DNA of 64,000 nucleotides, taken from positions 161,280-225,279 of the forward strand of contig JAAFIP010000008.1 in the NCBI GenBank assembly GCA_013297865.1, given 5' to 3'. The notes below the pieces were generated by a model that saw only the letters and a list, made by a program, of their open reading frames with translations, had not been told where the DNA came from and made no database searches. How positions within the stretch are numbered: the stretch's first letter is position 1; every line of letters starts with the position of its first letter. The position numbers and the translations under genes are program-made. Source of the DNA: Polaromonas sp. (GTDB lineage Bacteria; Pseudomonadota; Gammaproteobacteria; Burkholderiales; Burkholderiaceae_C). Below, piece after piece: positions 35,829 to 44,099 of the stretch.

Positions 35829-36856
35829 CAGGCTTTACGTGATTTATCAACAAGAGCCTCGATTTTACCGAGCATGTCGGCATTGGTCTGTGCCTTCCAG
35901 CGCGCGTAGGTCCGGCGGGTGGAGATTTGCCACTGAGCCAGCTCGGCGGGCGTGGGCACATGCACCTCTACCCCCAGCGCCTTGACCTTCTCCACGTCCT
36001 CGGCAAACAGCTTGCGCACCAGTTGCACCTGCTGCGCCGCGGCGTCGATGCCAGCTTCGCGCACGATCTTCTGGTCCGCGGGCGTCCAGCTTTGCCACAC
36101 GGGCGCGGCAATGGCGAACAGCAAGATATCGTTGGAGTAGTTCCACTTGGTGACAAACTTCTGGCCCAGGGTATGGATCTTGGCGGCCAGAAACACCTCC
36201 AGCGGGTTTTCCTGCGCATCGACCGCGCTGGAGGCCAGCGCAGGCTGTGCATCGGCCCAGCTCATGAAGGTGGGGTTGGCACCCATGCTGCTCATGATCT
36301 CGCCGTACATCGGGCTGCCGACCACGCGGATTTTCAGGCCTTTGAGGTCATCGGGCTGCTTGATCGGGCGCTTGCTGTTGCTGATCTGGCGGTAGCCTGT
36401 CTCGCCCACAGCCAGAGGCTCGGCACCGGCTTTGCGCACCAGGTCAAAATAGTCTTTTTGCACCACACTGCTGGCCATCACCGCGTCCCAGGCCTTGTGG
36501 TCGGGAAACAGGAAGGGCAGCGTGAACACGCCCAGTTCGCGCACCGTGCCCGTCCAGTTGATGGGCGCACCGCACAGCACGTCGATGATGCCCTGGCGCA
36601 TGGCCGAGAACTCGCGCGTCTGGTCGCCTTGCACCAGCGAGGCACCCGGGTATTGCTTGATGTTGATGCGCCCGCCCGTGCGCTCGCGTACCAGGTTGCC
36701 AAAAATCTCGCCCCCCTTGCCCCAGGCAAACGCGGGCGGCACCACGGTGGACATCTTGTATTCGGCCTTGTAAGCGCTTTGCGCCCAGGCATAGCGCGCC
36801 AAGCCCACCGTGGCCGCCGTAGAAGTCGCCAATGTCAGAACAGAACGTCTTTGCAT
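35828..36856 (-). CDS. TRAP transporter solute-binding protein (DctP family)
   Basis: The periplasmic receptor of a TRAP transporter, about 342 residues. The ATG at 36856 has AAGGAG upstream and begins an export signal, MQRRSVLTLATSTAATVGLA, with two arginines. The mature protein contains KMSTVVPPAFAWGKGGEIFG, FSAMRQGIIDVLCGAP and the conserved Arg region LKIRVVGSPMYGEIMSSMGA that usually binds the ligand carboxylate. It lies downstream of the DctM and DctQ genes in the same operon. An organic acid is the expected ligand. Confidence 0.9.
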   Translation of the reverse strand: MQRRSVLTLATSTAATVGLARYAWAQSAYKAEYKMSTVVPPAFAWGKGGEIFGNLVRERTGGRINIKQYPGASLVQGDQTREFSAMRQGIIDVLCGAPINWTGTVRELGVFTLPFLFPDHKAWDAVMASSVVQKDYFDLVRKAGAEPLAVGETGYRQISNSKRPIKQPDDLKGLKIRVVGSPMYGEIMSSMGANPTFMSWADAQPALASSAVDAQENPLEVFLAAKIHTLGQKFVTKWNYSNDILLFAIAAPVWQSWTPADQKIVREAGIDAAAQQVQLVRKLFAEDVEKVKALGVEVHVPTPAELAQWQISTRRTYARWKAQTNADMLGKIEALVDKSRKA

Positions 36857-36883
36857 CACAGTCTCCTTGCAGTTAAACACACA

Positions 36884-38182
36884 TCAATAACCCAAGCTCC
36901 GAGGCAGCCACAGCGCCAGTTGCGGCCACACCGCCACCATCACCGTCGCTGCCAGAAAGCTCAGCACCAACCACATCACATACGGCACGGTGGTTTCTAT
37001 CCGCACTTTGGCCATCTTGCAGGCCACCAGCAGATTGACGGCCATCGGCGGCGTGAACTGACCAATGGCAATCATCATCGTCAGCAGCACACCAAACCAC
37101 ACCACATCCCAGTTGAAGGCCAGACACAGCGGATACAGCAGGGGCAGGAAGATCAAAAAGATCGACACCCCGTCCAGAAACATGCCCACCACCAGCAGCA
37201 CTGCCATCAAAACAGCCAGTGTGCCGCCACTGCCCAGGCCCGAGTCTTTCACCGCCTTGACCACCGGGTCAGCCAAACCCAGGGTGTTGACGCTGTAGGC
37301 AAAAATGCCCGCCAGCGCCATCACGATCATGATCACGGCAGAAATCTCCGCCGCTTCGCGAAAGATGCTGTACAGGTCTCGCAGCCCGATCGTGCGGTGC
37401 ACCACCATGCCGACAAACAAGCCATAGACCACGGCCACCACGGCGGCCTCGGTGGGGGTGAACCAGCCCACGCGCATACCGCCCAAGATCAGCACCGGCG
37501 CTGCCAGGCCCCACACCGCCTGGCCTAGCGACGACCAAAAAGGCGGGCGGGGCAGGTCTTTTTCAAACTGGCCAAAATTGTTTCTGCGCGATATCCATAT
37601 CGCCGGGATCACCAGCGCCAGGCCCGCCAGAATACCCGGCACCATGCCAGCGGCAAACAGCGCGGGCACCGATGCGCCAGGCACGTTCACGCTGTAGACC
37701 ACAAAGGCAATCGATGGGGGAATCAAAATATCGGTGGCTGCTGCTGCGCCCACCACACTGGCCGAGAACGGGGCGGGGTAGCCCGCACGCGCCATGGCCG
37801 CAATCATCACGCCGCCCACAGCCGCCGCATTGGCCGGGCCCGAGCCACTGATGCCGCCCAGCACCATGGCCACCAGAATAGCCACCAAAGGCAACATGCC
37901 GGAAGAGCGGCCCACACAGGCCTGGGCAAAGGTCACCATGCGCTGCGCCACGCCCGAGCGGTCAAAAATCGAACCCACCAGCACAAACATGGGCAGCGCC
38001 AGCAGAGGGTATTTGGCCATGCCGGCATACATGTTCTGTGGCGCGGCCAGCAGACCCCACAGCTGGGTATCGGCATTGGCCAGGGCAATCGCCACCAAGC
38101 CGCCCAGGCCTAGCGACACGCCGATCGGCACGCCCGCCATCATCAGCAGCAGAAAAATAGCAAACAGTGTGAGGCCAATCAT
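36884..38182 (-). CDS. TRAP transporter large permease (DctM family)
   Basis: The 432-residue inner-membrane channel subunit with about 12 hydrophobic segments. The start MIGLTLFAIFLLLMMAGVPI at 38182 overlaps the DctQ stop codon; upstream codons in frame lie inside dctQ. GGISGSGPANAAAVGGVMIA and TEAAVVAVVYGLFVGMVV are family signatures, and FTPPMAVNLLVACKMAKV lies near the C-terminus. It uses a sodium or proton gradient together with DctQ and DctP. Confidence 0.93.
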   Translation of the reverse strand: MIGLTLFAIFLLLMMAGVPIGVSLGLGGLVAIALANADTQLWGLLAAPQNMYAGMAKYPLLALPMFVLVGSIFDRSGVAQRMVTFAQACVGRSSGMLPLVAILVAMVLGGISGSGPANAAAVGGVMIAAMARAGYPAPFSASVVGAAAATDILIPPSIAFVVYSVNVPGASVPALFAAGMVPGILAGLALVIPAIWISRRNNFGQFEKDLPRPPFWSSLGQAVWGLAAPVLILGGMRVGWFTPTEAAVVAVVYGLFVGMVVHRTIGLRDLYSIFREAAEISAVIMIVMALAGIFAYSVNTLGLADPVVKAVKDSGLGSGGTLAVLMAVLLVVGMFLDGVSIFLIFLPLLYPLCLAFNWDVVWFGVLLTMMIAIGQFTPPMAVNLLVACKMAKVRIETTVPYVMWLVLSFLAATVMVAVWPQLALWLPRSLGY

Positions 38183-38682
38183 GTGGCGTCCTCTGGTGCT
38201 GCAGCGTCGGTCTGCACCGCCTGGCTGGCACGCCAGGCATAGGCCAGTGCACGCAGCGCAATCAGCGCGCACAGCACAGGTACCACCGCGGTGTACCACC
38301 AGCGCGGCACGCCCAGGCCCATCGAGGTTTCTGCATATTTGATCTCGTCAAACACCGTGCGGCCAAACAGCGCGGCCAAAACCATGAACAGCAGCGCCGT
38401 CATGCACGAGGCGATGATTTTGAGCTGCCGCTGGCGTGCGCGGCTGCCCGAGTCATAAAAAAATTCAATGCGGATATGCTGGTCCCGGCTGGCTGCGCTG
38501 GACGCGCCTGACAGAGTGAGCACCACCATGAGGAAAATCGAAATTTCCTCCGTCCAGGCATAGGACGCATCGGTGAAATAGCGTGTCAGCACATTGAGCA
38601 GGGTGATCACCACCAGCAGGGCCATGCTGGCCACGGCCAGGCCCTCTTCCAGCGCGACGGGAAGCCTGTATCGGGTGTTCAT
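38179..38682 (-). CDS. TRAP transporter small permease (DctQ family)
   Basis: The 167-residue partner of the large TRAP permease with four hydrophobic segments. MALLVVITLLNVLTRYFTDA and YAWTEEISIFLMVVLTLSGA (the EE pair) are typical of DctQ, as is RDQHIRIEFFYD. It starts at 38682, overlapping the E1 beta stop codon (ATGA). This ties the transporter to the dehydrogenase genes. Confidence 0.9.
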   Translation of the reverse strand: MNTRYRLPVALEEGLAVASMALLVVITLLNVLTRYFTDASYAWTEEISIFLMVVLTLSGASSAASRDQHIRIEFFYDSGSRARQRQLKIIASCMTALLFMVLAALFGRTVFDEIKYAETSMGLGVPRWWYTAVVPVLCALIALRALAYAWRASQAVQTDAAAPEDAT

Positions 38683-39659
38683 GCCACGGCCTTTTGCACA
38701 TTGGCGGCGACCATATCGCGCGCCGCCTGCACGATGGCCTGTACATCCACGCGGGCCTCGTTTTCCAGCACCTTGGCATAGCCCACGGGGATGCGCGGCG
38801 CGCCCAGACGGCTGACGCGTGCGCGGGTGTGCTGCGCCACGGTGGCGGCGATCTCGGCGCCAAAGCCTGCAGCCTGCACTGCCTCGTGCACCACCAGCAG
38901 GCGGCCAGTCTGCGCGCAACTGGCCAGCACCATCTCGCGATCCCAGGGCCAGATGCTGCGCAGGTCGATCAGCGTGGCCGCAATGCCCTCGCGCAGCAGC
39001 GCCTGCACGGCGTCGTCGCAGGCCTGCACCTGCCTGCTCCAGCTCACCAGGGTGATGTCTTTGCCATAACGCAGGGTGCGCGCCTTGCCAATCGTGGCGC
39101 GGATGCTGCTGTCCACCTCGCCCTGCATGCCCCACAGCGCCTTGTGCTCCAGATACACCACCGGGTCGTCGCAGTCCATGGCAGCGCGCAGCAGGCTGTA
39201 GTTGTCCTGCGGATTGCCGGGGCACACCACCACCAGGCCAGGCAGGTGGGCAAACCAGCTCTCCAGGCTTTGCGAGTGCTGCGCGGCGCTGGCCTCCCAG
39301 ATGCCGCTGGGCATGCGCGCCACCAGCGGCACACGGCCCTGGCCGCCAAACATGTAGCGGTTTTTGGCCGCCTGGTTAACCAGCTCGTCCATGCCGCACA
39401 GGGCAAAGTCCACCACGCGCATTTCCACCACTGGGTGCAAGCCTGCCAGGGCCATGCCCACACCAGCGCCCATGATGGCGGCCTCTGAGATGGGCGTGTC
39501 GATCACGCGGTCTTTGCCAAACAGCGCTTGCAGGCCAGTGTATTGGCCAAAAATGCCGCCACGGCCAATGTCTTCGCCCAGCACCACCACATGAGCGTTC
39601 TCGCGCATGGCGTGTTCAATAGCCAGCGCGGCGGCCTGGGCGTAGCTCATCAATGCCAT
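38679..39659 (-). CDS. 2-oxo-acid dehydrogenase / acetoin-type E1 component, beta subunit
   Basis: A 326-residue transketolase-like beta subunit of a thiamine-diphosphate enzyme. It contains VVVLGEDIGRGGIFGQYTGL, VIDTPISEAAIMGAGVGMAL (with the catalytic Glu) and the C-terminal VSRLGAPRIPVGYAKVLENE. It overlaps the alpha gene by 10 bases; an alternative ATG at 39650 would give an ATGA junction. No E2 or E3 gene is in the operon, so the pair may decarboxylate or cleave its substrate with a separate acceptor, as AcoA/AcoB-type enzymes can with artificial dyes. Confidence 0.88.
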   Translation of the reverse strand: MALMSYAQAAALAIEHAMRENAHVVVLGEDIGRGGIFGQYTGLQALFGKDRVIDTPISEAAIMGAGVGMALAGLHPVVEMRVVDFALCGMDELVNQAAKNRYMFGGQGRVPLVARMPSGIWEASAAQHSQSLESWFAHLPGLVVVCPGNPQDNYSLLRAAMDCDDPVVYLEHKALWGMQGEVDSSIRATIGKARTLRYGKDITLVSWSRQVQACDDAVQALLREGIAATLIDLRSIWPWDREMVLASCAQTGRLLVVHEAVQAAGFGAEIAATVAQHTRARVSRLGAPRIPVGYAKVLENEARVDVQAIVQAARDMVAANVQKAVA

Positions 39660-40690
39660 ACGCCTGCTCCGGTGGTCTGCACATCGGTGTAGGCGCTGGC
39701 TGCGTCGGGCCAGGGGGCGTCAAGAGCTGTCTGCAACACTTGCGTAATTTCTTCTTTTACTATGTTTTTAATAGCTGCTCCCGCGATATTCCATTGGTCT
39801 GCGGGCATATTTTGTTGTAAATACTGCTCCAGCCGCAAGATTGGATCGGTCAGCAAGGCTGCTTGCAACTCAGCCGCATCGCGGTAGGCCGCCCGGTCCA
39901 CCGACACATGGCCTTTGACGCGGTAGGTCAGCGCGTGCAGCATGCGCGGGCCCTGGCCTGCGCGCACCTGGCGCACCAGTTGCTCGGCTGCCGCATGCAC
40001 GGCCATCACATCATTGCCGTCCACCTCGGTGGCAGCAATGCCCAGGCTGCGCGCACGCGCTGCGGCGCCGTCGCCAGCGGTCACGGGGCCGCTGGCCGTG
40101 GTGGCACTCCAGCGGTTGTCCTCGCAGACAAACAGCACGGGCAGCTGGTAGACCTGCGCCCAATTGAGCGCTTCCAGAAACGGCCCCCGGTTGATGGCAC
40201 CATCGCCAAAAAAGCAGACGGTGATGGCGCTGCACTGCAGCAGCTTTTGTGCATGCGCTGCGCCCACGGCAATCGGCAAGCCTGCGGCTACCACGCCGTT
40301 AGCCCCCAGCATGCCGACTGAAAAATCGGCAATGTGCATCGAGCCACCCTTGCCGCCATTGAAGCCACTGGCCTTGCCAAACAGCTCGCACATCATGCGC
40401 GCCATGTCTGCGCCTTTGGCCAGCGTGTGGCCGTGGCCGCGGTGGGTGGAGGTTAAATAGTCCTGGGCCGTCAGATGGGCACACACCCCTACCGGCACGG
40501 CTTCCTGCCCGGTGGACAGGTGCAGCGGCCCGCGCACCTGCGCTGCCGTTCCCGCGGTCTGCCCATAGGCCGACACCCCCCCCTGACTGGCCTGCTCCGC
40601 AGCGTCTTCAAACGCGCGGATGCGCAGCATGCTGTGGTACAGCGCAAGCAGTCCGTCGTTGGCAGCGTGGTGGGTAGTGGGCAAACTCAC
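39650..40690 (-). CDS. 2-oxo-acid dehydrogenase / acetoin-type E1 component, alpha subunit
   Basis: A 346-residue alpha subunit carrying the thiamine-diphosphate motif, CFFGDGAINRGPFLEALN. GFNGGKGGSMHIADFSVGML is the conserved E1 alpha block. The GTG start at 40690 is supported by GGAG seven bases upstream. Near the C-terminus (residues about 294-311) a dispersed repeat adds [16 protein letters not shown] just before LQTALDAPWPDAASAYTDV. It is the first gene of an operon with E1 beta, dctQ, dctM, dctP and marR, so the TRAP system probably imports its substrate or a precursor. Confidence 0.88.
   Translation of the reverse strand: MSLPTTHHAANDGLLALYHSMLRIRAFEDAAEQASQGGVSAYGQTAGTAAQVRGPLHLSTGQEAVPVGVCAHLTAQDYLTSTHRGHGHTLAKGADMARMMCELFGKASGFNGGKGGSMHIADFSVGMLGANGVVAAGLPIAVGAAHAQKLLQCSAITVCFFGDGAINRGPFLEALNWAQVYQLPVLFVCEDNRWSATTASGPVTAGDGAAARARSLGIAATEVDGNDVMAVHAAAEQLVRQVRAGQGPRMLHALTYRVKGHVSVDRAAYRDAAELQAALLTDPILRLEQYLQQNMPADQWNIAGAAIKNIVKEEITQVLQTALDAPWPDAASAYTDVQTTGAGVWH
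39756..39807 (-). repeat. Dispersed repeat, copy F, coding (C-terminus of E1 alpha)
   Basis: The coding strand carries CAATGGAATATCGCGGGAGC, then AGCTATTAAAAACATAGTAA. It is translated as [17 protein letters not shown], nearly the same peptide as copy C in an unrelated enzyme. Confidence 0.9.
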
Positions 40691-40714
40691 ACAGAATCTC
40701 CATGCAATGCCACA

Positions 40715-40732
40715 TAGTAACGATCGTGACTA
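40715..40732. promoter_or_regulatory. Palindromic operator upstream of the E1-TRAP operon
   Basis: TAGTAACGATCGTGACTA is an 18-bp inverted repeat with one mismatched pair, 25 bases before the GTG start of E1 alpha. Its halves resemble those of the site at 34586-34603 (shared TAGTAAC). It is probably bound by the operon's own MarR protein. Confidence 0.6.
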
Positions 40733-40790
40733 ACTGGAACGATGGGGATAACCCTGCCTGCGCAGGGCAGGCTTGCCGGGCAGCGGGCAT

Positions 40791-40817
40791 AAAAAAACCG
40801 CCCGAAGGCGGTTTTTG
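40791..40817. terminator. Terminator downstream of the second Bug gene
   Basis: AAAAAAACCGCC and GGCGGTTTTT flank a small loop (CGAA), giving a strong stem with T or A runs on both sides. It ends the gene at 40845-41840 and insulates it from the E1 operon promoter region. Confidence 0.88.
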
Positions 40818-40844
40818 GCGCGAGGCAACGAGACTGCGTGGGTA

Positions 40845-41840
40845 TCAGTCGGCGTACACGCCTGCAGCCTTGATGATCGGGCCCCACTTGGCCATTTCGG
40901 CACCGACGAAGGCTTTGTGGCCAGCGGCGTCGTTGCGCGCATCGCTAATCACCGAGGCGCCAGCAGATTCCTGCTTCTTGATGAAATCAGCGTCTTTGAC
41001 CGCCAGCTTGAGGGCGTCGTTGATTTTCTTGAGCACGGGCGCTGGCGTGCCTTTGGGGGCATACAGGCCTTGCCAGATGGTGACAGCAAAATCTTTGTAG
41101 CCAGCCTCTTGCATGGTGGGCAGGTCTTTGAACACGGCTGGAGCCAGGCGCTTGGGCGTGGTTACAGAGTAGGCTTTGACTTTTTTGCCTTCGATCTGCT
41201 GGGCGGTGCTGGTGGTTTGGTCGCACATCAAATCGATCTGGCCGCCGATCAGGTCGGTCATGGCGGGGGCGGTGCCTTTGTAGGGCACAGGGGTCATGTC
41301 AATCTTGAGCGCCGACTGGAACAGCATACCGCACAGGTGCGAAGCCGAGCCAATGCCAGCATTGCCGATGTTGATCTTGCCCTTGTTCTCGTTGGCCCAT
41401 TTGACCAGCTCGGCCATGTTGTTGGCAGGCAGGCTGGGGCGGCCGATCACGCTCATGGGGTTTTCGCTGACCAGGCCCAGGTATTCAAAGTCGGTCTCGA
41501 CCTTGTAAGGGATGGTGCGCAGCATGGTGGGCAGGGTGGCTTGGCCGATGTGGAAGAACAGCAGGGTATAGCCATCAGGGTTGGCCTTGGCCACCTTGTT
41601 CGCACCGATGGAGCCAGAGGCACCGACTGCGTTGTCCACCACGATATTGGCACCCAGGGTCTTGCGCATGGACTCGGCCAGGTCGCGGGCTGCCTTGTCG
41701 GTGGGGCCACCGGCTGCGAAAGGCACGACAAAAGTGATGTTCTTGTCTTTGTTGGGGAAGTCTTGCGCTGTTGCGCTGCCTGCAAAGGTCAGTGCCAAAG
41801 CGGCGGCGGCGCCAATCAGGGAAAGAGGTTTGGATAGCAT
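40845..41840 (-). CDS. Bug/TctC-family periplasmic binding protein
   Basis: A 331-residue solute-binding protein with a normal signal peptide (MLSKPLSLIGAAAALALTFA, cleavage near ATAQ). The mature part contains KNITFVVPFAAGGPTDKAAR, VDNAVGASGSIGANKVAKAN and DGYTLLFFHIGQATLP, all Bug-family marks. A terminator follows, so it is probably a single-gene unit. The ligand is unknown; it lies upstream of the E1-TRAP operon on the same strand. Confidence 0.92.
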   Translation of the reverse strand: MLSKPLSLIGAAAALALTFAGSATAQDFPNKDKNITFVVPFAAGGPTDKAARDLAESMRKTLGANIVVDNAVGASGSIGANKVAKANPDGYTLLFFHIGQATLPTMLRTIPYKVETDFEYLGLVSENPMSVIGRPSLPANNMAELVKWANENKGKINIGNAGIGSASHLCGMLFQSALKIDMTPVPYKGTAPAMTDLIGGQIDLMCDQTTSTAQQIEGKKVKAYSVTTPKRLAPAVFKDLPTMQEAGYKDFAVTIWQGLYAPKGTPAPVLKKINDALKLAVKDADFIKKQESAGASVISDARNDAAGHKAFVGAEMAKWGPIIKAAGVYAD

Positions 41841-42070
41841 GGGAAAACTCCAGATAAAGATAAATAAACTTTAGCGTCAATACGCCGTATGGCTATAACG
41901 GGAAATACGTAGCCTGGGGCGACAGGCTGTCGTAAAAACCCTATATGTGGCAAGTACTTAGGCGCTTATTGCCAAAGGCTATGAGCTTGTGATTTCTTTG
42001 TATTGGACGGCTGCAGGCGGCCTGCGTACAGTGCGGTCATTGTCTTCCATTTGGCTTTGCCATCATTTCC

Positions 42071-42622
42071 ATGCGCCTATTTACCCCTGTGATCCGCTTC
42101 CTGGTACTGGCTGCCCTGCTGCAGGCCAGCGCGCAGGCTGCTGAGCCAGAGGCGGTGTCTGCCGACACAGCAGCCCAGGCTATTGCGCAAGGCGCTGTGG
42201 TGGCCGATGTGCGCAACCCAGCCGCATTTGCCCAAGGCCATCTGCCCAACGCTGCATCGCTGCCTGCTGACGCCGCTGGCCGCAGCGTGGCGGCGCTGGA
42301 GCGCTTGCTCTCTGACGCGGGTGTGGACGTTTCACGCACCGTAGTGGTAGTAGGTGAGGCCGGGGACGCCAATGCACAGGCGCTGTGGCAGACGCTCAGC
42401 GCCTACGCCACGGGCCGCGTGCTTTGGCTGGTGGGCGGCACCAGCGAATGGCAGCTCACAGGCCGCAGCCTGCAGCAAGGCAGCGCCGTCCTGCAGGCCG
42501 TGCCCCAGCGCCTGGTGCGCCAGCAGGCTCAGGGCAGCGCCTCGGCGCGCATGGCAGGCGCTTCGGTACGCGCAGTGGCTGCGCCAGAGCCCAAAGCAGA
42601 CGCCAAGTTAAGTGCTTTATAG
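42071..42622 (+). CDS. Periplasmic rhodanese-like protein lacking the catalytic cysteine
   Basis: A 183-residue protein with a signal peptide (MRLFTPVIRFLVLAALLQAS, cleavage after AQA) and one rhodanese-like domain (about 30-135): VVADVRNPAAFAQGHLPNAA is the conserved start. Where an active sulfurtransferase has a Cys loop, this protein reads RTVVVVGEAGDANAQALWQ with no cysteine, so it is probably a binding rather than a catalytic protein. The last 45 residues are Ala- and Gln-rich. It stands alone between divergent and convergent neighbours, followed by a dispersed repeat. Confidence 0.82.
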   Translation: MRLFTPVIRFLVLAALLQASAQAAEPEAVSADTAAQAIAQGAVVADVRNPAAFAQGHLPNAASLPADAAGRSVAALERLLSDAGVDVSRTVVVVGEAGDANAQALWQTLSAYATGRVLWLVGGTSEWQLTGRSLQQGSAVLQAVPQRLVRQQAQGSASARMAGASVRAVAAPEPKADAKLSAL

Positions 42623-42670
42623 GCCGCCAGGGCAATAGAATATCGCGGGAGCAGCTACTAAAAATGTAGC
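42621..42670 (+). repeat. Dispersed repeat, copy G
   Basis: Intergenic, directly after the rhodanese-like gene. It has the core CAATAGAATATCGCGGGAGC and the tail CTACTAAAAATGTAG, in which CTAC pairs with GTAG. Most copies have CTAT with ATAG, so both sides of the stem have changed together. Confidence 0.85.
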
Positions 42671-42692
42671 GTCCGCGCTGAAACATGCACGC

Positions 42693-43964
42693 TCACTTGT
42701 AGCTGCGCGCATCCTCAATCACCTTGCCATCGTTGGGCAAAGTGCCTGCATCCACCAGCTCGACATCACCACGCAGCTTGGTCACCTCGCGGATGGCATC
42801 GGCCAGCCTGGCCTGCAGGCCTTCGGCCTTGGCAGTGGTTTCCACCTTGAGCAGCATGGCGTCGTTGGCCATCTCGCCGCTGACCACCAGGCGTGCCTTG
42901 GCCACCTCGGGGAAGCGCTTGGCGATCTCGGCCACCTGGGCTGCGTGCACAAACATGCCGCGGATCTTGGTGGTTTGGTCAGCGCGGCCCATCCAGCCTT
43001 TGATGCGGGTGTTGGTGCGGCCTGTGGGGCACTGGCCGGGCAACACGGCGGTCAGGTCGCCGGTGCCAAAGCGGATCAGCGGGTAGGTTGGGTTCAGGGT
43101 GGTGATGACCAGCTCGCCCACCTCGCCTTCGGGCACCGGGTCGCCGGTGCCGGGGCGCACGATCTCCAAAATCACGCCTTCGTCCAGCACCAGGCCCTGG
43201 CGGGCCGAGGTCTCATACGCAATTGAGCCCAGATCGGCGGTGGCAAAGCACTGGTAGACGTCAATGCCGCGCTCGGTAAACCAGTCGCGCAGGCTGGGCG
43301 GAAAGGCCTCGCCACCGACCATGCCCTTGGTCACCGTGGGCAGCTTCACGCCCATCTCGGCAGCCTTCTCGACAATGATCTTGAAAAAACTCGGCGTGCC
43401 GATGTAACCTGCAGGCTGCAGCTCGGCCATGGCCTGCACCTGTTGCTCGGTCTGCCCGGTGCCCCCGGCAAACACCGTGCAGCCCAGGGCATGGGCGCCG
43501 GTCTCCATCATCGAGCCTGCGGGCACAAAGTGGTAGCTGAAACAGTTGTGGATCAGCTCGCCGCTGCGAAAGCCTGCTGCGTAGATGGCGCGTGCCATGC
43601 GCCAATAATCTTTGGACGTGCCTTGCGGCTCATAGATCGGGCCGGGGCTGGCAAACACGCGCGGCATCTGGGGGCCGTAGCCTACCGCGCTGAAACCGCC
43701 AAACACATGGCGGCCAGGCATTGCAGTGAACGAAGCCAGGCCCGCTTTCTGCCGCTCATGCAGCTCGCTCTTGCGCGTTACCGGCAGCGTCGCTAGCGCC
43801 GCGCGGTGGGTGATTTTCGCAGGGTCAATACCCTGCAATGCCTCGCGCATGGCTGCAGCATGCCGCTGGGCATGCGCGATCTGCGCAGGCAATGCTGCCA
43901 TGTGGGCGGCCTCGCGTGCAGCGGGGTCGCGGGTTTCCAGAACATCATAAAACGGACCCATCAC
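42693..43964 (-). CDS. PaaK-like phenylacetate-CoA ligase family protein
   Basis: A 423-residue adenylate-forming enzyme of the phenylacetate-CoA ligase family, which makes aryl- or arylacetyl-CoA. LATLPVTRKSELHERQKAGL, the VGGEAFPPSLRDWFTERGID motif and the C-terminal VELVDAGTLPNDGKVIEDAR are typical. The classical serine/glycine-rich P-loop of PaaK is poorly kept, and the substrate is not known. It is the last gene of the liv-type operon, so the transporter probably imports an aromatic acid activated here. Confidence 0.83.
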   Translation of the reverse strand: MMGPFYDVLETRDPAAREAAHMAALPAQIAHAQRHAAAMREALQGIDPAKITHRAALATLPVTRKSELHERQKAGLASFTAMPGRHVFGGFSAVGYGPQMPRVFASPGPIYEPQGTSKDYWRMARAIYAAGFRSGELIHNCFSYHFVPAGSMMETGAHALGCTVFAGGTGQTEQQVQAMAELQPAGYIGTPSFFKIIVEKAAEMGVKLPTVTKGMVGGEAFPPSLRDWFTERGIDVYQCFATADLGSIAYETSARQGLVLDEGVILEIVRPGTGDPVPEGEVGELVITTLNPTYPLIRFGTGDLTAVLPGQCPTGRTNTRIKGWMGRADQTTKIRGMFVHAAQVAEIAKRFPEVAKARLVVSGEMANDAMLLKVETTAKAEGLQARLADAIREVTKLRGDVELVDAGTLPNDGKVIEDARSYK

Positions 43965-43985
43965 AGCATCCTCCAGTTCAGGTTT

Positions 43986-44038
43986 GATACTATCAATTTC
44001 ATAGCTGCTCCCGCGATATTTTATTGGTCTGGTGGCCT
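43986..44038 (-). repeat. Dispersed repeat, copy H
   Basis: Lies in the 135-base gap between the livF-like and PaaK-like genes. Its minus strand reads with the core CAATAAAATATCGCGGGAGC and tail CTATGAAATTGATAG. It would be transcribed as part of the operon message. Confidence 0.87.
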
Positions 44039-44099
44039 AAAGCCTTGTCAAACGGACCTGCAGACTGCCTTGGAAGCAGGCTGCGCAGTGCGCCAGCCC

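Noticed and set aside
35927..37528. A 533-residue plus-strand open frame
   Set aside because: It is antisense to the DctP and DctM genes, very rich in His, Gln and Arg, and resembles no protein; a typical GC-rich shadow frame.
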